Notes: generated from the sequence alone by a model not told the origin. Shown: positions 26,241 to 35,240, counted from the stretch's first letter. The stretch: DNA of 64,000 nucleotides from Metabacillus malikii (GCF_030813355.1 NZ_JAUSUD010000002.1:294609-358608), one strand, 5' to 3'. Translations and numbers: made by a program.

Positions 26241-26951
26241 ATGAAAATGATGGATGCAAATGAAATTATCTCATTTATTCAAAACAGTAAAAAATCAACA
26301 CCTGTTAAAGTTTATGTAAAAGGTAACTTAGATGGAATTGAGTTCGGTGAGTCTGCTCAAACATTTATCACTGGAAATACTGGTATAGTATTCGGTGAAT
26401 GGTCAGATTTACAAGAAGTGTTGGAAAATAATAAAGAGAAAATAGAAGACTATGTTGTTGAAAATGATCGTCGTAATTCAGCAATCCCATTACTCGATCT
26501 AAAAGGAATTAAAGCACGAATCGAACCAGGTGCAATCATTCGTGACCAAGTTGAAATCGGCGATAATGCTGTAATCATGATGGGTGCTTCAATTAATATC
26601 GGTAGTGTAATCGGTGAAGGAACAATGATTGATATGAATGTTGTACTAGGAGGACGTGCAACAGTCGGGAAAAATTGTCATATCGGGGCTGGTTCAGTTT
26701 TAGCGGGTGTTATTGAGCCACCTTCTGCTAAACCAGTTATCGTTGAAGATGATGTTGTCATCGGTGCTAATGTCGTTGTGTTAGAAGGAGTAACAATAGG
26801 AAAAGGTGCTGTTGTCGGTGCAGGAGCAATTGTAACAAAAGATGTTGAGCCATATACAGTAGTAACCGGTGCACCAGCAAGAAAAATTAAGGACATTGAT
26901 GCAAAAACGAAGTCGAAAACAGAAATCATGCAAGAATTAAGACAATTATAA
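26241..26951 (+). CDS. dapH: Tetrahydrodipicolinate N-acetyltransferase
   Basis: 236 residues, identical in length to Bacillus subtilis DapH. The C-terminal two thirds is a left-handed beta-helix of hexapeptide repeats ([21 protein letters not shown] and on), the fold of acyl-transferring trimers; the substrate loop [20 protein letters not shown] is typical. It acetylates tetrahydrodipicolinate with acetyl-CoA in the acetylase branch of lysine and diaminopimelate synthesis. ATG 26241 follows GGAGGAG. It forms an operon with dapL and ykuS. Confidence 0.96.
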   Translation: MKMMDANEIISFIQNSKKSTPVKVYVKGNLDGIEFGESAQTFITGNTGIVFGEWSDLQEVLENNKEKIEDYVVENDRRNSAIPLLDLKGIKARIEPGAIIRDQVEIGDNAVIMMGASINIGSVIGEGTMIDMNVVLGGRATVGKNCHIGAGSVLAGVIEPPSAKPVIVEDDVVIGANVVVLEGVTIGKGAVVGAGAIVTKDVEPYTVVTGAPARKIKDIDAKTKSKTEIMQELRQL

Positions 26952-26957
26952 GACAGG

Positions 26958-26978
26958 GGCGTGGATTATATCCGCGCC
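26958..26978 (+). promoter_or_regulatory. Intercistronic hairpin dapH-dapL
   Basis: GGCGTGGAT pairs fully (one G-T pair) with ATCCGCGCC around a three-base loop, seven bases after dapH stops. No T-run follows, so a role in mRNA stability or partial attenuation is more likely than termination. Confidence 0.5.
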
Positions 26979-27001
26979 TTAAGTATATGGAGATGAGGAA
27001 G

Positions 27002-28132
27002 TTGGAGAAAGAAGAGTTATTAAAAATACGTAGAGACTTACATCAAATACCAGAACTCGGCTTTCAAGAGTATAAAACACAGCAGTACTTGCTTAATATA
27101 ATTAAGCAATTTAAGTCAGAACACTTGAAAATTGAAACATGGAGAACCGGTATATTCGTGTTATTGGAAGGTACTAATCCAAAGAAGACAATCGGATACC
27201 GAGCCGATATCGATGGCCTACCAATACAAGAAGAAACAACCTATCCGTTTCAATCAAAGCATTCGGGCTACATGCATGCTTGTGGTCATGACTTTCATAT
27301 GTCGATTGCATTAGGAATTCTCTCACATTTTATTGACAATCGAATTGAAGATAACCTGTTATTTTTATTTCAACCTGCAGAAGAAGGACCGGGTGGCGCT
27401 GAACCGATGTTAAATAGCGAAATTGCAGGGAAGTGGAGACCTGATTTAATTTTCGCTTTACATATCGCTCCTGAACTTCCGGTAGGAACAATTGCCACAA
27501 AACCAGGCCTACTTTTTGCAAATACGTCAGAATTGTTTATCGACTTAAAAGGCAAGGGGGGGCATGCGGCATATCCACATACAACGAACGATATGGTTGT
27601 AGCTGCAGCAAACCTCGTTACACAAATGCAATCAATCGTTTCAAGAAACGTTGATCCGTTAGATAGTGCAGTCGTTACAATCGGGAAAATAACAGGTGGA
27701 ACAGTTCAAAATATTATTGCAGAAAATGCACGACTTGAAGGAACAATTCGTACACTTTCAGTCGAATCGATGGATAAGGTGAAAGAAAGAATTGAAGCAA
27801 TAGTAAGAGGTCTTGAAATAGGGTACAATTGCCAAGCTGCGATTGATTACGGTGCAATGTATCATCAAGTTTATAATGATGAGGCCTTATCAGAAGAGTT
27901 TATGTCATATATTTCAGAACATACAGATTATGACGTTAAGCTAAGTACTGAAGCAATGACAGGTGAGGATTTTGGGTATATGGTTAGCAAAATACCAGGA
28001 TTTATGTTTTGGCTAGGAGTTGACTCGCCATTTGGACTTCATCATGCGAAATTAACACCGAACGAAGATGCGATCCAAGTTGCTGTTGATGTAATGAGTA
28101 AATACATTGAATTTAAATCGAAATCAAAATAA
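27002..28132 (+). CDS. dapL: N-acetyl-diaminopimelate deacetylase
   Basis: 376 residues, M20 metallopeptidase-like amidohydrolase: [17 protein letters not shown] (metal His and Asp), [13 protein letters not shown] (catalytic and metal Glu), [10 protein letters not shown] in the dimerisation domain and HHAK near the end. It removes acetyl from N-acetyl-LL-diaminopimelate after DapH and a transaminase. I chose TTG 27002 because GGAG lies nine bases upstream and the resulting start ([20 protein letters not shown]) aligns with the Bacillus subtilis protein. ATGs at 26987 and 26993 have no ribosome site. Confidence 0.94.
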   Translation: MEKEELLKIRRDLHQIPELGFQEYKTQQYLLNIIKQFKSEHLKIETWRTGIFVLLEGTNPKKTIGYRADIDGLPIQEETTYPFQSKHSGYMHACGHDFHMSIALGILSHFIDNRIEDNLLFLFQPAEEGPGGAEPMLNSEIAGKWRPDLIFALHIAPELPVGTIATKPGLLFANTSELFIDLKGKGGHAAYPHTTNDMVVAAANLVTQMQSIVSRNVDPLDSAVVTIGKITGGTVQNIIAENARLEGTIRTLSVESMDKVKERIEAIVRGLEIGYNCQAAIDYGAMYHQVYNDEALSEEFMSYISEHTDYDVKLSTEAMTGEDFGYMVSKIPGFMFWLGVDSPFGLHHAKLTPNEDAIQVAVDVMSKYIEFKSKSK

Positions 28133-28187
28133 TAAAAGTATAGAATATCCCCCTCTGTACACAATACATGTAGGAGGTGGATAAACA

Positions 28188-28433
28188 ATGCCAAAAATCG
28201 GTGTAGAACAATCATTGTCAGATGTAACTGCGGCCCTTAGCCAAAAAGGGTATGATGTTGTCCAACTGAAAAACGAAAGCGATGCACAAGGCTGTGATTG
28301 CTGTGTCATTACTGGACAAGATCAGAATGTAATGGGAATAACTAATGCTGTAACTTCTGGTTCAGTTATTAATGCAAGTGGTTTAAGTGCAGAAGAAGTT
28401 TGTCAACGAATCGAATCAAAAGTGAATCAATAA
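28188..28433 (+). CDS. ykuS: UPF0180 protein YkuS
   Basis: 81 residues with a strong AGGAGGTGG site. UPF0180 pattern: [21 protein letters not shown], then [16 protein letters not shown] and [14 protein letters not shown]. It has three clustered cysteines around residue 43. Function unknown; it is small, soluble and always downstream of dapL in Bacillus. It ends at a very strong terminator. Confidence 0.92.
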   Translation: MPKIGVEQSLSDVTAALSQKGYDVVQLKNESDAQGCDCCVITGQDQNVMGITNAVTSGSVINASGLSAEEVCQRIESKVNQ

Positions 28434-28437
28434 TATT

Positions 28438-28485
28438 AAAAGCTGGAGTGGTCATTCTTTCGAGAATGATCACTCCAGCTTTTTT
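28438..28485 (+). terminator. Terminator of dapH-dapL-ykuS
   Basis: A 19-pair stem (AAAAGCTGGAGTGGTCATTC with its near-perfect inverse, TCG loop) and six T. Confidence 0.95.
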
Positions 28486-28522
28486 ACGGAACATGTACAG
28501 GGGGTGTCGGAGTGTGTCAAAT

Positions 28523-28616
28523 GACAGATTTTTTGCCAAAGTTGACAGATTTAAGGGGAAAGTTGACAGATTTTCTGGTAACTTGACAAATAATCGATGA
28601 AAGTTGAGAGATTTTC
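28523..28616. repeat. Five-unit array of TTGACAGATTT, period about 21 bp
   Basis: GACAGATT-like cores begin at 28523, 28544, 28565, 28585 (GACAAAT) and 28606 (GAGAGAT), that is steps of 21, 21, 20 and 21. Units 2, 3 and 5 share the left arm AAGTTGA. The array lies between the ykuS and ykuT terminators and is not part of either gene. An inverted copy, AAATCTGTCAA, lies at about 29647 on the far side of ykuT. Confidence 0.75.
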
Positions 28617-28641
28617 ACCCTGTAAATGGGTTTCATAAACG

Positions 28642-28700
28642 AAAAAAGTGTCGCACTCCACTAAAACTATCAACATAGCTATTATGGAGTGCGACACTTT
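28642..28700 (-). terminator. Terminator of ykuT
   Basis: AAAGTGTCGCACTCCA (28645-28660) and its exact inverse (28685-28700) form a 16-pair stem; on the minus strand it is followed by six T. Confidence 0.9.
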
Positions 28701-28730
28701 AGTTTTATTAGCGTTGATACATAAAGTTTT

Positions 28731-29582
28731 TTAAGCGCGCCTAGTTTCGCTTTCATTTTTATGAATATAGACTTGATGCGGGAATGGGATTTCAATGCCG
28801 TTTGCTTCCAATGCTTCTTTTAATGCTTTTCTCAAGTTTCGTTCAACGGCCCATTGCTGCATATTTTCAGTCTTGGCAATTACTCGAATGATAACTTCAG
28901 AAGAACCTAAAGCTTGTACACCGATAACATTGGGACCTTCAACAATTGTTTCGTCTGTTGCCTGGTATTTTTCGCAAGCCTCTTGTAAAACGGTAATTGC
29001 TCGGTCGATATCATCGTTATACGATATACCAATATCAACGAGTGCTCTCATATTACCCCTTGAGTGATTACTTACATTTGTTATTTCGCGATTAGGTACA
29101 TAATGGAGAGTACCGTCAAAGCCTCGAATTTGTGTTGTACGTAGTCCAACTTGTTCAATAATACCATCAAAACCAGCGATAGTAACATAATCTTCTACAT
29201 CAATTTGCTTTTCTAATAATAAAAAGAATCCTGTGACAACATCGCTAACTAATCCTTGTGCACCAAACCCAATCGCGAGTCCGACAACCCCTGCACCAGC
29301 AAGTAAAGCGGTAGCATCATAGCCGAAGATTTCAAATACCATCACGATAAACATAAATATAAGAAAATAAGAAAATAAATTTAACGAGAGACTTTGAAGT
29401 GTAAGTGTGCGTCCTGCTGATATATTTTCGCGTTCTTGAAATCGTTGAAACAACTTCCTTATGACTCGGTTACCAATCGCTTTTACAATAGTAAAGGCAA
29501 TAATAATTCCAATTAATTTTAAAACAATTAGTCCTGTATTTGTAAGCAATCCAGACCAATCAATATTAGGTAAAATATCCAT
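28731..29582 (-). CDS. ykuT: Small-conductance mechanosensitive channel YkuT
   Basis: 283 residues, MscS family: three N-terminal membrane helices (about 10-120), the third being the glycine/alanine-rich pore helix [20 protein letters not shown], then a beta domain ([22 protein letters not shown] in part) and an alpha/beta end. It protects the cell against osmotic downshift. ATG at 29580-29582 has AAGGGAG ten bases upstream; a TTG further out is less likely. Order ykuS-ykuT is conserved, with ykuT on the opposite strand. Confidence 0.93.
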   Translation of the reverse strand: MDILPNIDWSGLLTNTGLIVLKLIGIIIAFTIVKAIGNRVIRKLFQRFQERENISAGRTLTLQSLSLNLFSYFLIFMFIVMVFEIFGYDATALLAGAGVVGLAIGFGAQGLVSDVVTGFFLLLEKQIDVEDYVTIAGFDGIIEQVGLRTTQIRGFDGTLHYVPNREITNVSNHSRGNMRALVDIGISYNDDIDRAITVLQEACEKYQATDETIVEGPNVIGVQALGSSEVIIRVIAKTENMQQWAVERNLRKALKEALEANGIEIPFPHQVYIHKNESETRRA

Positions 29583-29866
29583 TCTAATATAACTCCCTTT
29601 CGACAAATTCTTTAAAAGTTGACACCCTTATTACATTCCCTATTCCAAATCTGTCAAACATAGTATCGTTTTTATTCAGATTATCATGTATTGACTACAA
29701 GTATGTCAACTTTCATACAATTATAACAAAAGGTTTGTCATATCATACTATATATTGACTATCCGTGCAGCTTAACCTATAATTGTCACAATATAAAACG
29801 ATGAAATCTGTATACGGTAATTGTATTTGACTGTTAGTTTAAGTGACATGTCTTGGAGGGTATAGG

Positions 29867-30319
29867 ATGAAGCTTCGTGAAATGATGCCAGAACTGACTG
29901 GTGCTACGGAATGGTTAAATAAAGAAGTGACAAGAGAGCAGTTAATCGGTGAGATGCCAACTTTTATTCATTACTGGTCTGTTAGTTGTCATTTGTGTAA
30001 AAAAGCAATGCCACAAGTAAATCAAATTCGCGATACATATAAAGACCAATTAAATACCGTTGCAGTCCATATGCCTCGAACAGAGGAAGATAGTATTTTG
30101 GACAATATTAGAAAGGTTGCTCTAGAGCACAATATTGTTCAGCCTATATTTGTCGATGGTAAAAGCCAATTATCAAATGCATTTGAAAACAAATATGTAC
30201 CTGCCTATTATGTCTTTGACAAGGAAGGGAAGTTGCGTCATTTTCAAGCAGGTGGAAGTAATTTGAGAATGATTGAAAAACGCATCATCCGTGTATTGGC
30301 TGAAAGTGAAAGGTCTTAA
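29867..30319 (+). CDS. ykuV: Thiol-disulfide oxidoreductase YkuV
   Basis: 150 residues, cytoplasmic thioredoxin-fold protein of the TlpA/ResA-like class. The active site is WSVSCHLCKKAMP (CHLC), and the cis-proline segment is KYVPAYYVFDKEGK. Long matches to Bacillus subtilis YkuV (FENKYVPAYYVFD, RHFQAGGSN) support the name. No signal peptide or membrane anchor, unlike ResA. ATG 29867 follows GGAGGG. The peroxiredoxin ykuU that precedes it in Bacillus subtilis is not present here. Confidence 0.94.
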   Translation: MKLREMMPELTGATEWLNKEVTREQLIGEMPTFIHYWSVSCHLCKKAMPQVNQIRDTYKDQLNTVAVHMPRTEEDSILDNIRKVALEHNIVQPIFVDGKSQLSNAFENKYVPAYYVFDKEGKLRHFQAGGSNLRMIEKRIIRVLAESERS

Positions 30320-30329
30320 TATTATAGAT

Positions 30330-30370
30330 AAAAGGGTCAGTTGCCAATTTGGTTACTGTCCTTTTTGTTT
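30330..30370 (+). terminator. Terminator of ykuV
   Basis: Imperfect stem AAAGGGTCAGTTGCC/GGTTACTGTCCTTT with T-rich tail. Confidence 0.65.
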
Positions 30371-30496
30371 GACTTTGTGAATTTTTTTTCTTGTACTTAT
30401 ATACTACAATACGTATTAGCGTGATTTTTGTATAAGTAGCATTATCAAGGACTAAACTTGTAATTACGTATAAAAAGCAGGGAAGTGAAAGGTGAA

Positions 30497-31096
30497 ATGT
30501 TAACGATAATCGGTGTGTTATTAGCAGGTGGTCAATCAAGAAGGTTCGGGACACATAAAGCTTTTGCACAATTGAATGGGATGTTCTTTTGGGAGTCTTC
30601 GATGAATGCAATGAAACGGCTTACAGATCAACAAGTAATTATTAGCCACCCGGAGCTGGTTAAGGTGTTTCAGCAATATGAATCATACTTTGTTTGTACT
30701 GATGACGATAACGTAGTCGGAAAAGGTCCTTTGGCTGGTATGTACACAACGATGAATCATATAATGGGAGAATGGTATATTTTTTTATCATGTGATATTC
30801 CATTTATTTCAGAATTAGTTATCAAACAGTTATTACGTGCAAGAAATAATAAATATTTGGCAATTATTCCCCAGGTAGATGGTAAAATCCATCCGCTCAT
30901 AGGTGTGTACCATCGTAGCAGCTTTGAGTACATAACAAGCCAACTTCAGAATAATGAATTGAAATTGAGCGCGCTTCTTCAGAAAATGCCGGTTAAATAT
31001 ATGTCGATAGAAGATATGGGGGTGGAGCGGAAAGTTTTTTGTAACATAAACTCACAAGAAGATTATATAACCTTACAATCTAATGATAAAATATAA
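30497..31096 (+). CDS. mobA: Molybdenum cofactor guanylyltransferase MobA
   Basis: 199 residues, Rossmann-type nucleotidyltransferase. The GTP loop is LLAGGQSRRFG with the following THKA, then GKGPLAGMYT, FLSCDIPFIS (metal Asp) and GKIHPLIGVYH. It attaches GMP to molybdopterin to give the MGD cofactor of DMSO-reductase-type enzymes such as nitrate reductase. ATG 30497 follows AAAGG; a GTG four codons earlier is possible. First gene of the Mo run. Confidence 0.93.
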   Translation: MLTIIGVLLAGGQSRRFGTHKAFAQLNGMFFWESSMNAMKRLTDQQVIISHPELVKVFQQYESYFVCTDDDNVVGKGPLAGMYTTMNHIMGEWYIFLSCDIPFISELVIKQLLRARNNKYLAIIPQVDGKIHPLIGVYHRSSFEYITSQLQNNELKLSALLQKMPVKYMSIEDMGVERKVFCNINSQEDYITLQSNDKI

Positions 31097-31127
31097 CATC
31101 CTTGATAAGTGAATGTGGAGTGATTTG

Positions 31128-32408
31128 ATGATTGAAAGAAGAATTCCTATAAAAGTAATGGATGCAGTTAACAAAGTTTTAACCTTTTCTAAACAGGGGG
31201 AGAGCGAAATTATCCCTTTACGTGAAAGTTATTCACGATTTTTAGCAGAAGATCTAGTAGCCGACCACCCTGTACCACCGTTTGACCGTTCCCCATATGA
31301 TGGTTTTGCGATAAAAGCCGAAAGTTCTGCGACTGCAAGAGCTGATAATCCAATTGAATATGAAATCATCGATGAAATTGGAGCGGGTAGTGTAAGTGAA
31401 TATACATTAGGTGAGTTTGAAGCGATAAGAATAATGACTGGTGCTCAAATACCTACAGGTTGTAATGCGATCGTAATGCTTGAATTGACAACTGTTTATG
31501 AAAGAAATGGAAAAATGTATATGTCTATTAAACGGCCATTTAAAAGTGGTGATAATTTATCACTTAAAGGTGAAGATACACGACAAGGTGAAATATTAGT
31601 TAAGCGAGGAACATACATAACACCAGGTATCGTTGCTCTTTTGGCGACATTTGGATATGAAAAAGTTACTGTAGTAAAAAAACCTACACTAGGTATTATT
31701 GCGACGGGTAGTGAGTTACTAGAAGTAGGAGAGGAGCTTATTCCTGGTAAGATTAGAAACAGTAATTCTTACATGATTGAAGCGCAAGCAATTAGGAGTG
31801 GTGCAAAGCCAGAGTATATAGGAAAACTTGCAGACCATCTAGACGAATGTTACGAAGCGATTAAACGGTCAATTGAGAAGGTTGATTATTTAATTACAAC
31901 AGGCGGTGTTTCAGTTGGTGATTACGATTATTTACCGGAAATATATAACCGATTAGGTGCAACGATTTTGTTTAATAAAGTAGCAATGCGTCCAGGGAGC
32001 GTGACGACTGTGGCTGAATATAACGGAAAGCTTTTGTTTGGGTTATCAGGTAATCCTTCTGCCTGTTATGTAGGCTTTGAGTTATTTGTTCGACCGATAA
32101 TTCGTTCTTATGTCCATTCTTCAAAACCGCATCTCCAAAAGGCAGTTGCTGTTCTAGGTAAGGATTTTTTAAAGCCGAACCCTTTTACTCGCTTTGTACG
32201 AGGACATCTTACATTTACTGATGGGAAACTATATGCTACACCTGTTGGTTTAGATAAATCGAATGTTGTATCATCCCTTGCTGAAGCAAATGTTTTTATC
32301 GTGCTACCAGGTGGGACAAGGGGCTATAAAGAAGGAGATTTAGTTGATATCCTTCTCTTAGAAGACCAGACAGGAAGTGATACATCTTGGGCAGAATCCT
32401 TCAAGTAG
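31128..32408 (+). CDS. moeA: Molybdopterin molybdenumtransferase MoeA
   Basis: 426 residues with the MoeA domain order: N-terminal segment with HPVPPFDRSPYDGFAI, the MPT-binding middle with TGSELLEVGE, TTGGVSVGDYDYL and LSGNPSACYVGFE, and a C-terminal beta-barrel. It inserts molybdate into adenylated molybdopterin. ATG 31128 follows GTGGAG. The last 22 bases overlap mobB, so the two are translationally coupled. Confidence 0.95.
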   Translation: MIERRIPIKVMDAVNKVLTFSKQGESEIIPLRESYSRFLAEDLVADHPVPPFDRSPYDGFAIKAESSATARADNPIEYEIIDEIGAGSVSEYTLGEFEAIRIMTGAQIPTGCNAIVMLELTTVYERNGKMYMSIKRPFKSGDNLSLKGEDTRQGEILVKRGTYITPGIVALLATFGYEKVTVVKKPTLGIIATGSELLEVGEELIPGKIRNSNSYMIEAQAIRSGAKPEYIGKLADHLDECYEAIKRSIEKVDYLITTGGVSVGDYDYLPEIYNRLGATILFNKVAMRPGSVTTVAEYNGKLLFGLSGNPSACYVGFELFVRPIIRSYVHSSKPHLQKAVAVLGKDFLKPNPFTRFVRGHLTFTDGKLYATPVGLDKSNVVSSLAEANVFIVLPGGTRGYKEGDLVDILLLEDQTGSDTSWAESFK

Positions 32409-32896
32409 TTGGTTATAAAAATAGTGGAAAAACAACTTTTGTTTCGAATTATATTAAGCAAATGAAACAGCTTAACTTAAAGGTTGGGACGATAAAACAT
32501 CATGGGCATGGTAAACTAACTCCACATGATGACGAAACAGATACAGGAAAACACCGTCAAGCTGGGGCTCTCGTATCTGTAGTTGAAGGTAACGGTTCGA
32601 TAATGCTTAATACAGATGCATTATCACTGTCACTTCCCCAATTAATCACTATATATTCACATTTTAACTTAGATTACATTATTGTTGAAGGATATAAAGA
32701 TGCGCAATATGAGAAAGTTGTCCTGCTACATTCAAATGATGATTTGTTTTTATTGGATACACTTCATCGTATTTACTGTGTTGTATCACGAGTTGAGCTG
32801 CCTATAGAGATAACAAAAAAATTTCGTGTTTTTTATGATGATAAGAAATGCATTGAATGGCTAATAGAAAATCAAGTAGGTGATAAAATTGAGTAG
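32387..32896 (+). CDS. mobB: Molybdopterin-guanine dinucleotide biosynthesis protein MobB
   Basis: 169 residues, small GTPase-like P-loop protein: Walker A GYKNSGKTTF at residue 9, then KVGTIKHHGHG and IIVEGYKD. It assists MobA. TTG start at 32387, behind AGGAAGTG inside moeA. The end overlaps moaE by eight bases. Confidence 0.92.
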   Translation: MGRILQVVGYKNSGKTTFVSNYIKQMKQLNLKVGTIKHHGHGKLTPHDDETDTGKHRQAGALVSVVEGNGSIMLNTDALSLSLPQLITIYSHFNLDYIIVEGYKDAQYEKVVLLHSNDDLFLLDTLHRIYCVVSRVELPIEITKKFRVFYDDKKCIEWLIENQVGDKIE

Positions 32897-33353
32897 ACCG
32901 CTTTATGAAATTGTAACCGAGCCTATCTCGGTTGAAGAAATTACAAGAAAAGTAATTAGGAGAGAAGCTGGTGCTGTTACGACGTTCACAGGGACAGTTA
33001 GGGAATTTACAAATGGTAAGAGGACGTTGTCTTTGGAATATCATGCATATGAAAAGATGGCTGTAAAGATGCTTGAGCAAATAGGTAATGAAATTATCTC
33101 AAAGTGGAAGGATGCCAAAGTTGCTATAACACATCGGATTGGAAAATTGGAAATCTCCGATATAGCTGTTGTAATTGCTGTATCAACACCCCATCGAAAA
33201 GATGCTTATGAAGCAAATGAATATGCGATTGAGAGAATAAAGCAAATCGTACCAATTTGGAAGAAGGAACACTGGGAAGATGGTAAAGCGTGGATCGGCG
33301 ACCAATTAGAAAAGGTGGCATATCCAGAAGGAAAACCAAAGGAGGTACGTTAA
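32889..33353 (+). CDS. moaE: Molybdopterin synthase large subunit MoaE
   Basis: 154 residues: AGAVTTFTGTVREFTNGK, LEYHAYEKMA, ITHRIGKLEI and the catalytic lysine region IVPIWKKEHWEDGKAWIG. With MoaD it adds two sulfurs to precursor Z. I prefer TTG 32889 because AGGTGA lies five bases upstream; a GTG at 32880 is inside that site. The stop codon shares a base with the moaD start. Confidence 0.93.
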   Translation: MSRPLYEIVTEPISVEEITRKVIRREAGAVTTFTGTVREFTNGKRTLSLEYHAYEKMAVKMLEQIGNEIISKWKDAKVAITHRIGKLEISDIAVVIAVSTPHRKDAYEANEYAIERIKQIVPIWKKEHWEDGKAWIGDQLEKVAYPEGKPKEVR

Positions 33354-33586
33354 TGATTACAGTATTATTATTTGCGCACTTACAAGAACAAGCAGGGAAA
33401 AGTAGTACTAAATTAGATGATAAAAATTTAACGGTTTTGCAAGTAAAAGAGAAAATTGCCAAAGAGTATAAGCTTGGTGATTTAAGTCATGTAATGGTTG
33501 CGATTAATGAAGACTATGCATTAAATGAGGACATTGTTCGTGAAGGCGATGTTGTGGCATTTATTCCACCTGTAAGTGGTGGATAA
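33353..33586 (+). CDS. moaD: Molybdopterin synthase sulfur carrier MoaD
   Basis: 77 residues, ubiquitin-like fold, ending in PPVSGG: the terminal Gly-Gly is thiocarboxylated by MoeB-type enzymes. ATG 33353 overlaps the moaE TAA (TAATGA), with AGGAGG ahead. No moeB lies in the window, so activation must come from elsewhere. The frame is open upstream, but only inside moaE. Confidence 0.93.
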   Translation: MITVLLFAHLQEQAGKSSTKLDDKNLTVLQVKEKIAKEYKLGDLSHVMVAINEDYALNEDIVREGDVVAFIPPVSGG

Positions 33587-33588
33587 AT

Positions 33589-34350
33589 ATGTTAAAAGGT
33601 AGAAGCATCCTCTTTATAGTATTTATTCTATTAGTAGGCTGTTCATCTGCAAAAGGTGGATCTAATCAGACGGAGCTCACAATATCTGCTGCAGCTAGTC
33701 TGAAAAATGTACTTGAAGAAATTATAGCGGAATATGAGAAAAATCATCATAATGTCCAAATAAAATTAAATGTTGCTGCTAGTGGTACATTAAGTAAACA
33801 GATTGAGCAAGGAGCACCTGTCGATTTATTTTTCTCGGCAGACATAAGATATTTCGATACTCTCGTTGAAAAGGGATATATTATAAAGCAACAATCCCAT
33901 ACATTATTGCAAAATGAACTAGTCGTCATCGCTTCTAAACAATCAAATGTACATTCAGGTACTGATATCCAAAATGTACAGAAACTTGCGATTGGAATGC
34001 CCGACACGGTTCCGGCGGGAAGATATGCGAAAGAAACCTTAGTAAATCTTAAGTTATGGAATCGTATGATAGACAAAATCATTACGGCAAAAGATGTTCG
34101 TCAAGTTTTATCATATGTTGAAACAGGCAATGTTGATGCTGGTATCGTCTATAAGACTGATGCACAAACCTCTAGCAAGGTTAAAATAATAAGTGACATT
34201 AATCCAAACTTACATACGCCAATTGTATATCCTATTGGGGTTGTTACCAAATCAACTAAACAAAAAGAATCTGAAAAATTTTATACATATTTGTTAAATG
34301 AACAATCTAAAAAAGTTTTTGAAAAGTATCGGTTTACGATTGCAGAATGA
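33589..34350 (+). CDS. modA: Molybdate ABC transporter binding lipoprotein ModA
   Basis: 253 residues. A lipoprotein signal ends at LLVGC (Cys 18). Mature domain: ISAAASLKNVLEEI (oxyanion-binding serines), VAASGTLSKQIEQGAPVDLFFSAD split across this conserved region, VNLKLWNR and VETGNVDAGIVYKTDA. It captures molybdate (or tungstate) outside the membrane. It starts two bases after moaD, so uptake and cofactor synthesis are in one transcript. Confidence 0.94.
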   Translation: MLKGRSILFIVFILLVGCSSAKGGSNQTELTISAAASLKNVLEEIIAEYEKNHHNVQIKLNVAASGTLSKQIEQGAPVDLFFSADIRYFDTLVEKGYIIKQQSHTLLQNELVVIASKQSNVHSGTDIQNVQKLAIGMPDTVPAGRYAKETLVNLKLWNRMIDKIITAKDVRQVLSYVETGNVDAGIVYKTDAQTSSKVKIISDINPNLHTPIVYPIGVVTKSTKQKESEKFYTYLLNEQSKKVFEKYRFTIAE

Positions 34351-34359
34351 GGGGTATAG

Positions 34360-35028
34360 ATGGGTACAGAGTTGTTTGAACCAATTTTTTTATCATTACG
34401 AATTGCGATAATAGCGAGTGTTATTGTGATGGTTTTTGGAACTGTTACCGGAAAATTGATGGCAAATCGTACATGGAGAGGCAAAACAATTCTTGAAACA
34501 TTTCTAATACTACCATTAGTATTACCGCCTTCTGTAGTAGGATTTCTCTTACTTATATTCTTTGGGGCAAACAGCTCACTTGGTAGATTCATAGAGTTCA
34601 TGTTTGGTGCTCCAATCATTTTTACTTGGTGGGCAGGAGTTGTGGCTGCCGTAGTGGTTGCTTTCCCATTAATGTACCAAGTGTCAAGAGCGGGATTTGA
34701 AACGATAGACCGTCAAGTTGAAGAGGCTGCTCGTGTAGATGGTGCGAATGAATGGGCAGTCTTTCTTTTTATCACACTACCACTTACGATGAAATCAATA
34801 TTGACAGGATTTATTTTAAGTTTTACGAGAGCGTTAGGAGAATTTGGAGCGACGCTTATGTTTGCTGGGAATATCCCTGGGAAAACACAAACAATTTCGA
34901 CAGCTATATATGTTGCAATCGATAGTGGGAATATGAAGGATGCATGGATTTTAGTAATTTCTATTTTGATTATTTCAACTAGCTTGCTAGGCTTCGTACA
35001 AGTTTACCGTAATAGAACGTATGAATAA
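34360..35028 (+). CDS. modB: Molybdate ABC transporter permease ModB
   Basis: 222 residues, about five to six membrane helices, with the EAA loop VEEAARVDGANEWAVFLFITLP that docks the ATPase. ATG follows GAGGGG. The ATPase ModC is absent after it: the next 400 bases are non-coding. ModB must use an ATPase encoded elsewhere or a shared one. Confidence 0.93.
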   Translation: MGTELFEPIFLSLRIAIIASVIVMVFGTVTGKLMANRTWRGKTILETFLILPLVLPPSVVGFLLLIFFGANSSLGRFIEFMFGAPIIFTWWAGVVAAVVVAFPLMYQVSRAGFETIDRQVEEAARVDGANEWAVFLFITLPLTMKSILTGFILSFTRALGEFGATLMFAGNIPGKTQTISTAIYVAIDSGNMKDAWILVISILIISTSLLGFVQVYRNRTYE

Positions 35029-35075
35029 CACCTAGAAGAATAAATGAGAATGATAAATGAAAGAAAGTGCTTACA

Positions 35076-35104
35076 TTGACAATTTTGTTTGTTTCGATTA
35101 TACT
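35076..35104 (+). promoter_or_regulatory. SigA consensus promoter
   Basis: TTGACA (35076-35081), exactly 17 bases, TATACT (35099-35104). It is one of the best SigA matches in the window, and no ORF begins within 300 bases. Confidence 0.8.
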
Positions 35105-35110
35105 TACTTA

Positions 35111-35240
35111 GATGCTTATTAGAAGAGCTTCACTTTATAGTGCACTGTGAATAATGTATCGAGTAAGGTACGATCAATTCACACTGGCACGGTCTAGGAG
35201 CCGTAAGGACGAAAGAGAGGTAGGGCTTTCGTTGTTTTGA
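35111..35240 (+). ncRNA. Candidate structured RNA between modB and csp gene
   Basis: Transcription from the consensus promoter would yield a highly paired leader or small RNA. TGTGAAT (35146) pairs with ATTCACA (35177) and encloses ATCG/CGAT; CACGG/CCGTA flank a TCTAGG loop; ACGAAAG (35209) pairs with CTTTCGT (35226), followed by TTGTTTTGAGTTTTG, a weak terminator. No ORF. It does not match the riboswitch classes I can recall (moco, c-di-GMP-I/II, fluoride, purine, T-box). Either an independent sRNA or the start of the long csp leader. Confidence 0.5.

Noticed and set aside
28500..28620. CRISPR-like array
   Set aside because: The 21-base period is too short, repeat cores are only about 11 bases, and units have no distinct spacers or cas genes nearby.
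35111..35240. Moco or c-di-GMP riboswitch identity for the structured RNA
   Set aside because: Core sequences of these classes are absent, and the RNA lies after, not before, the Mo genes.
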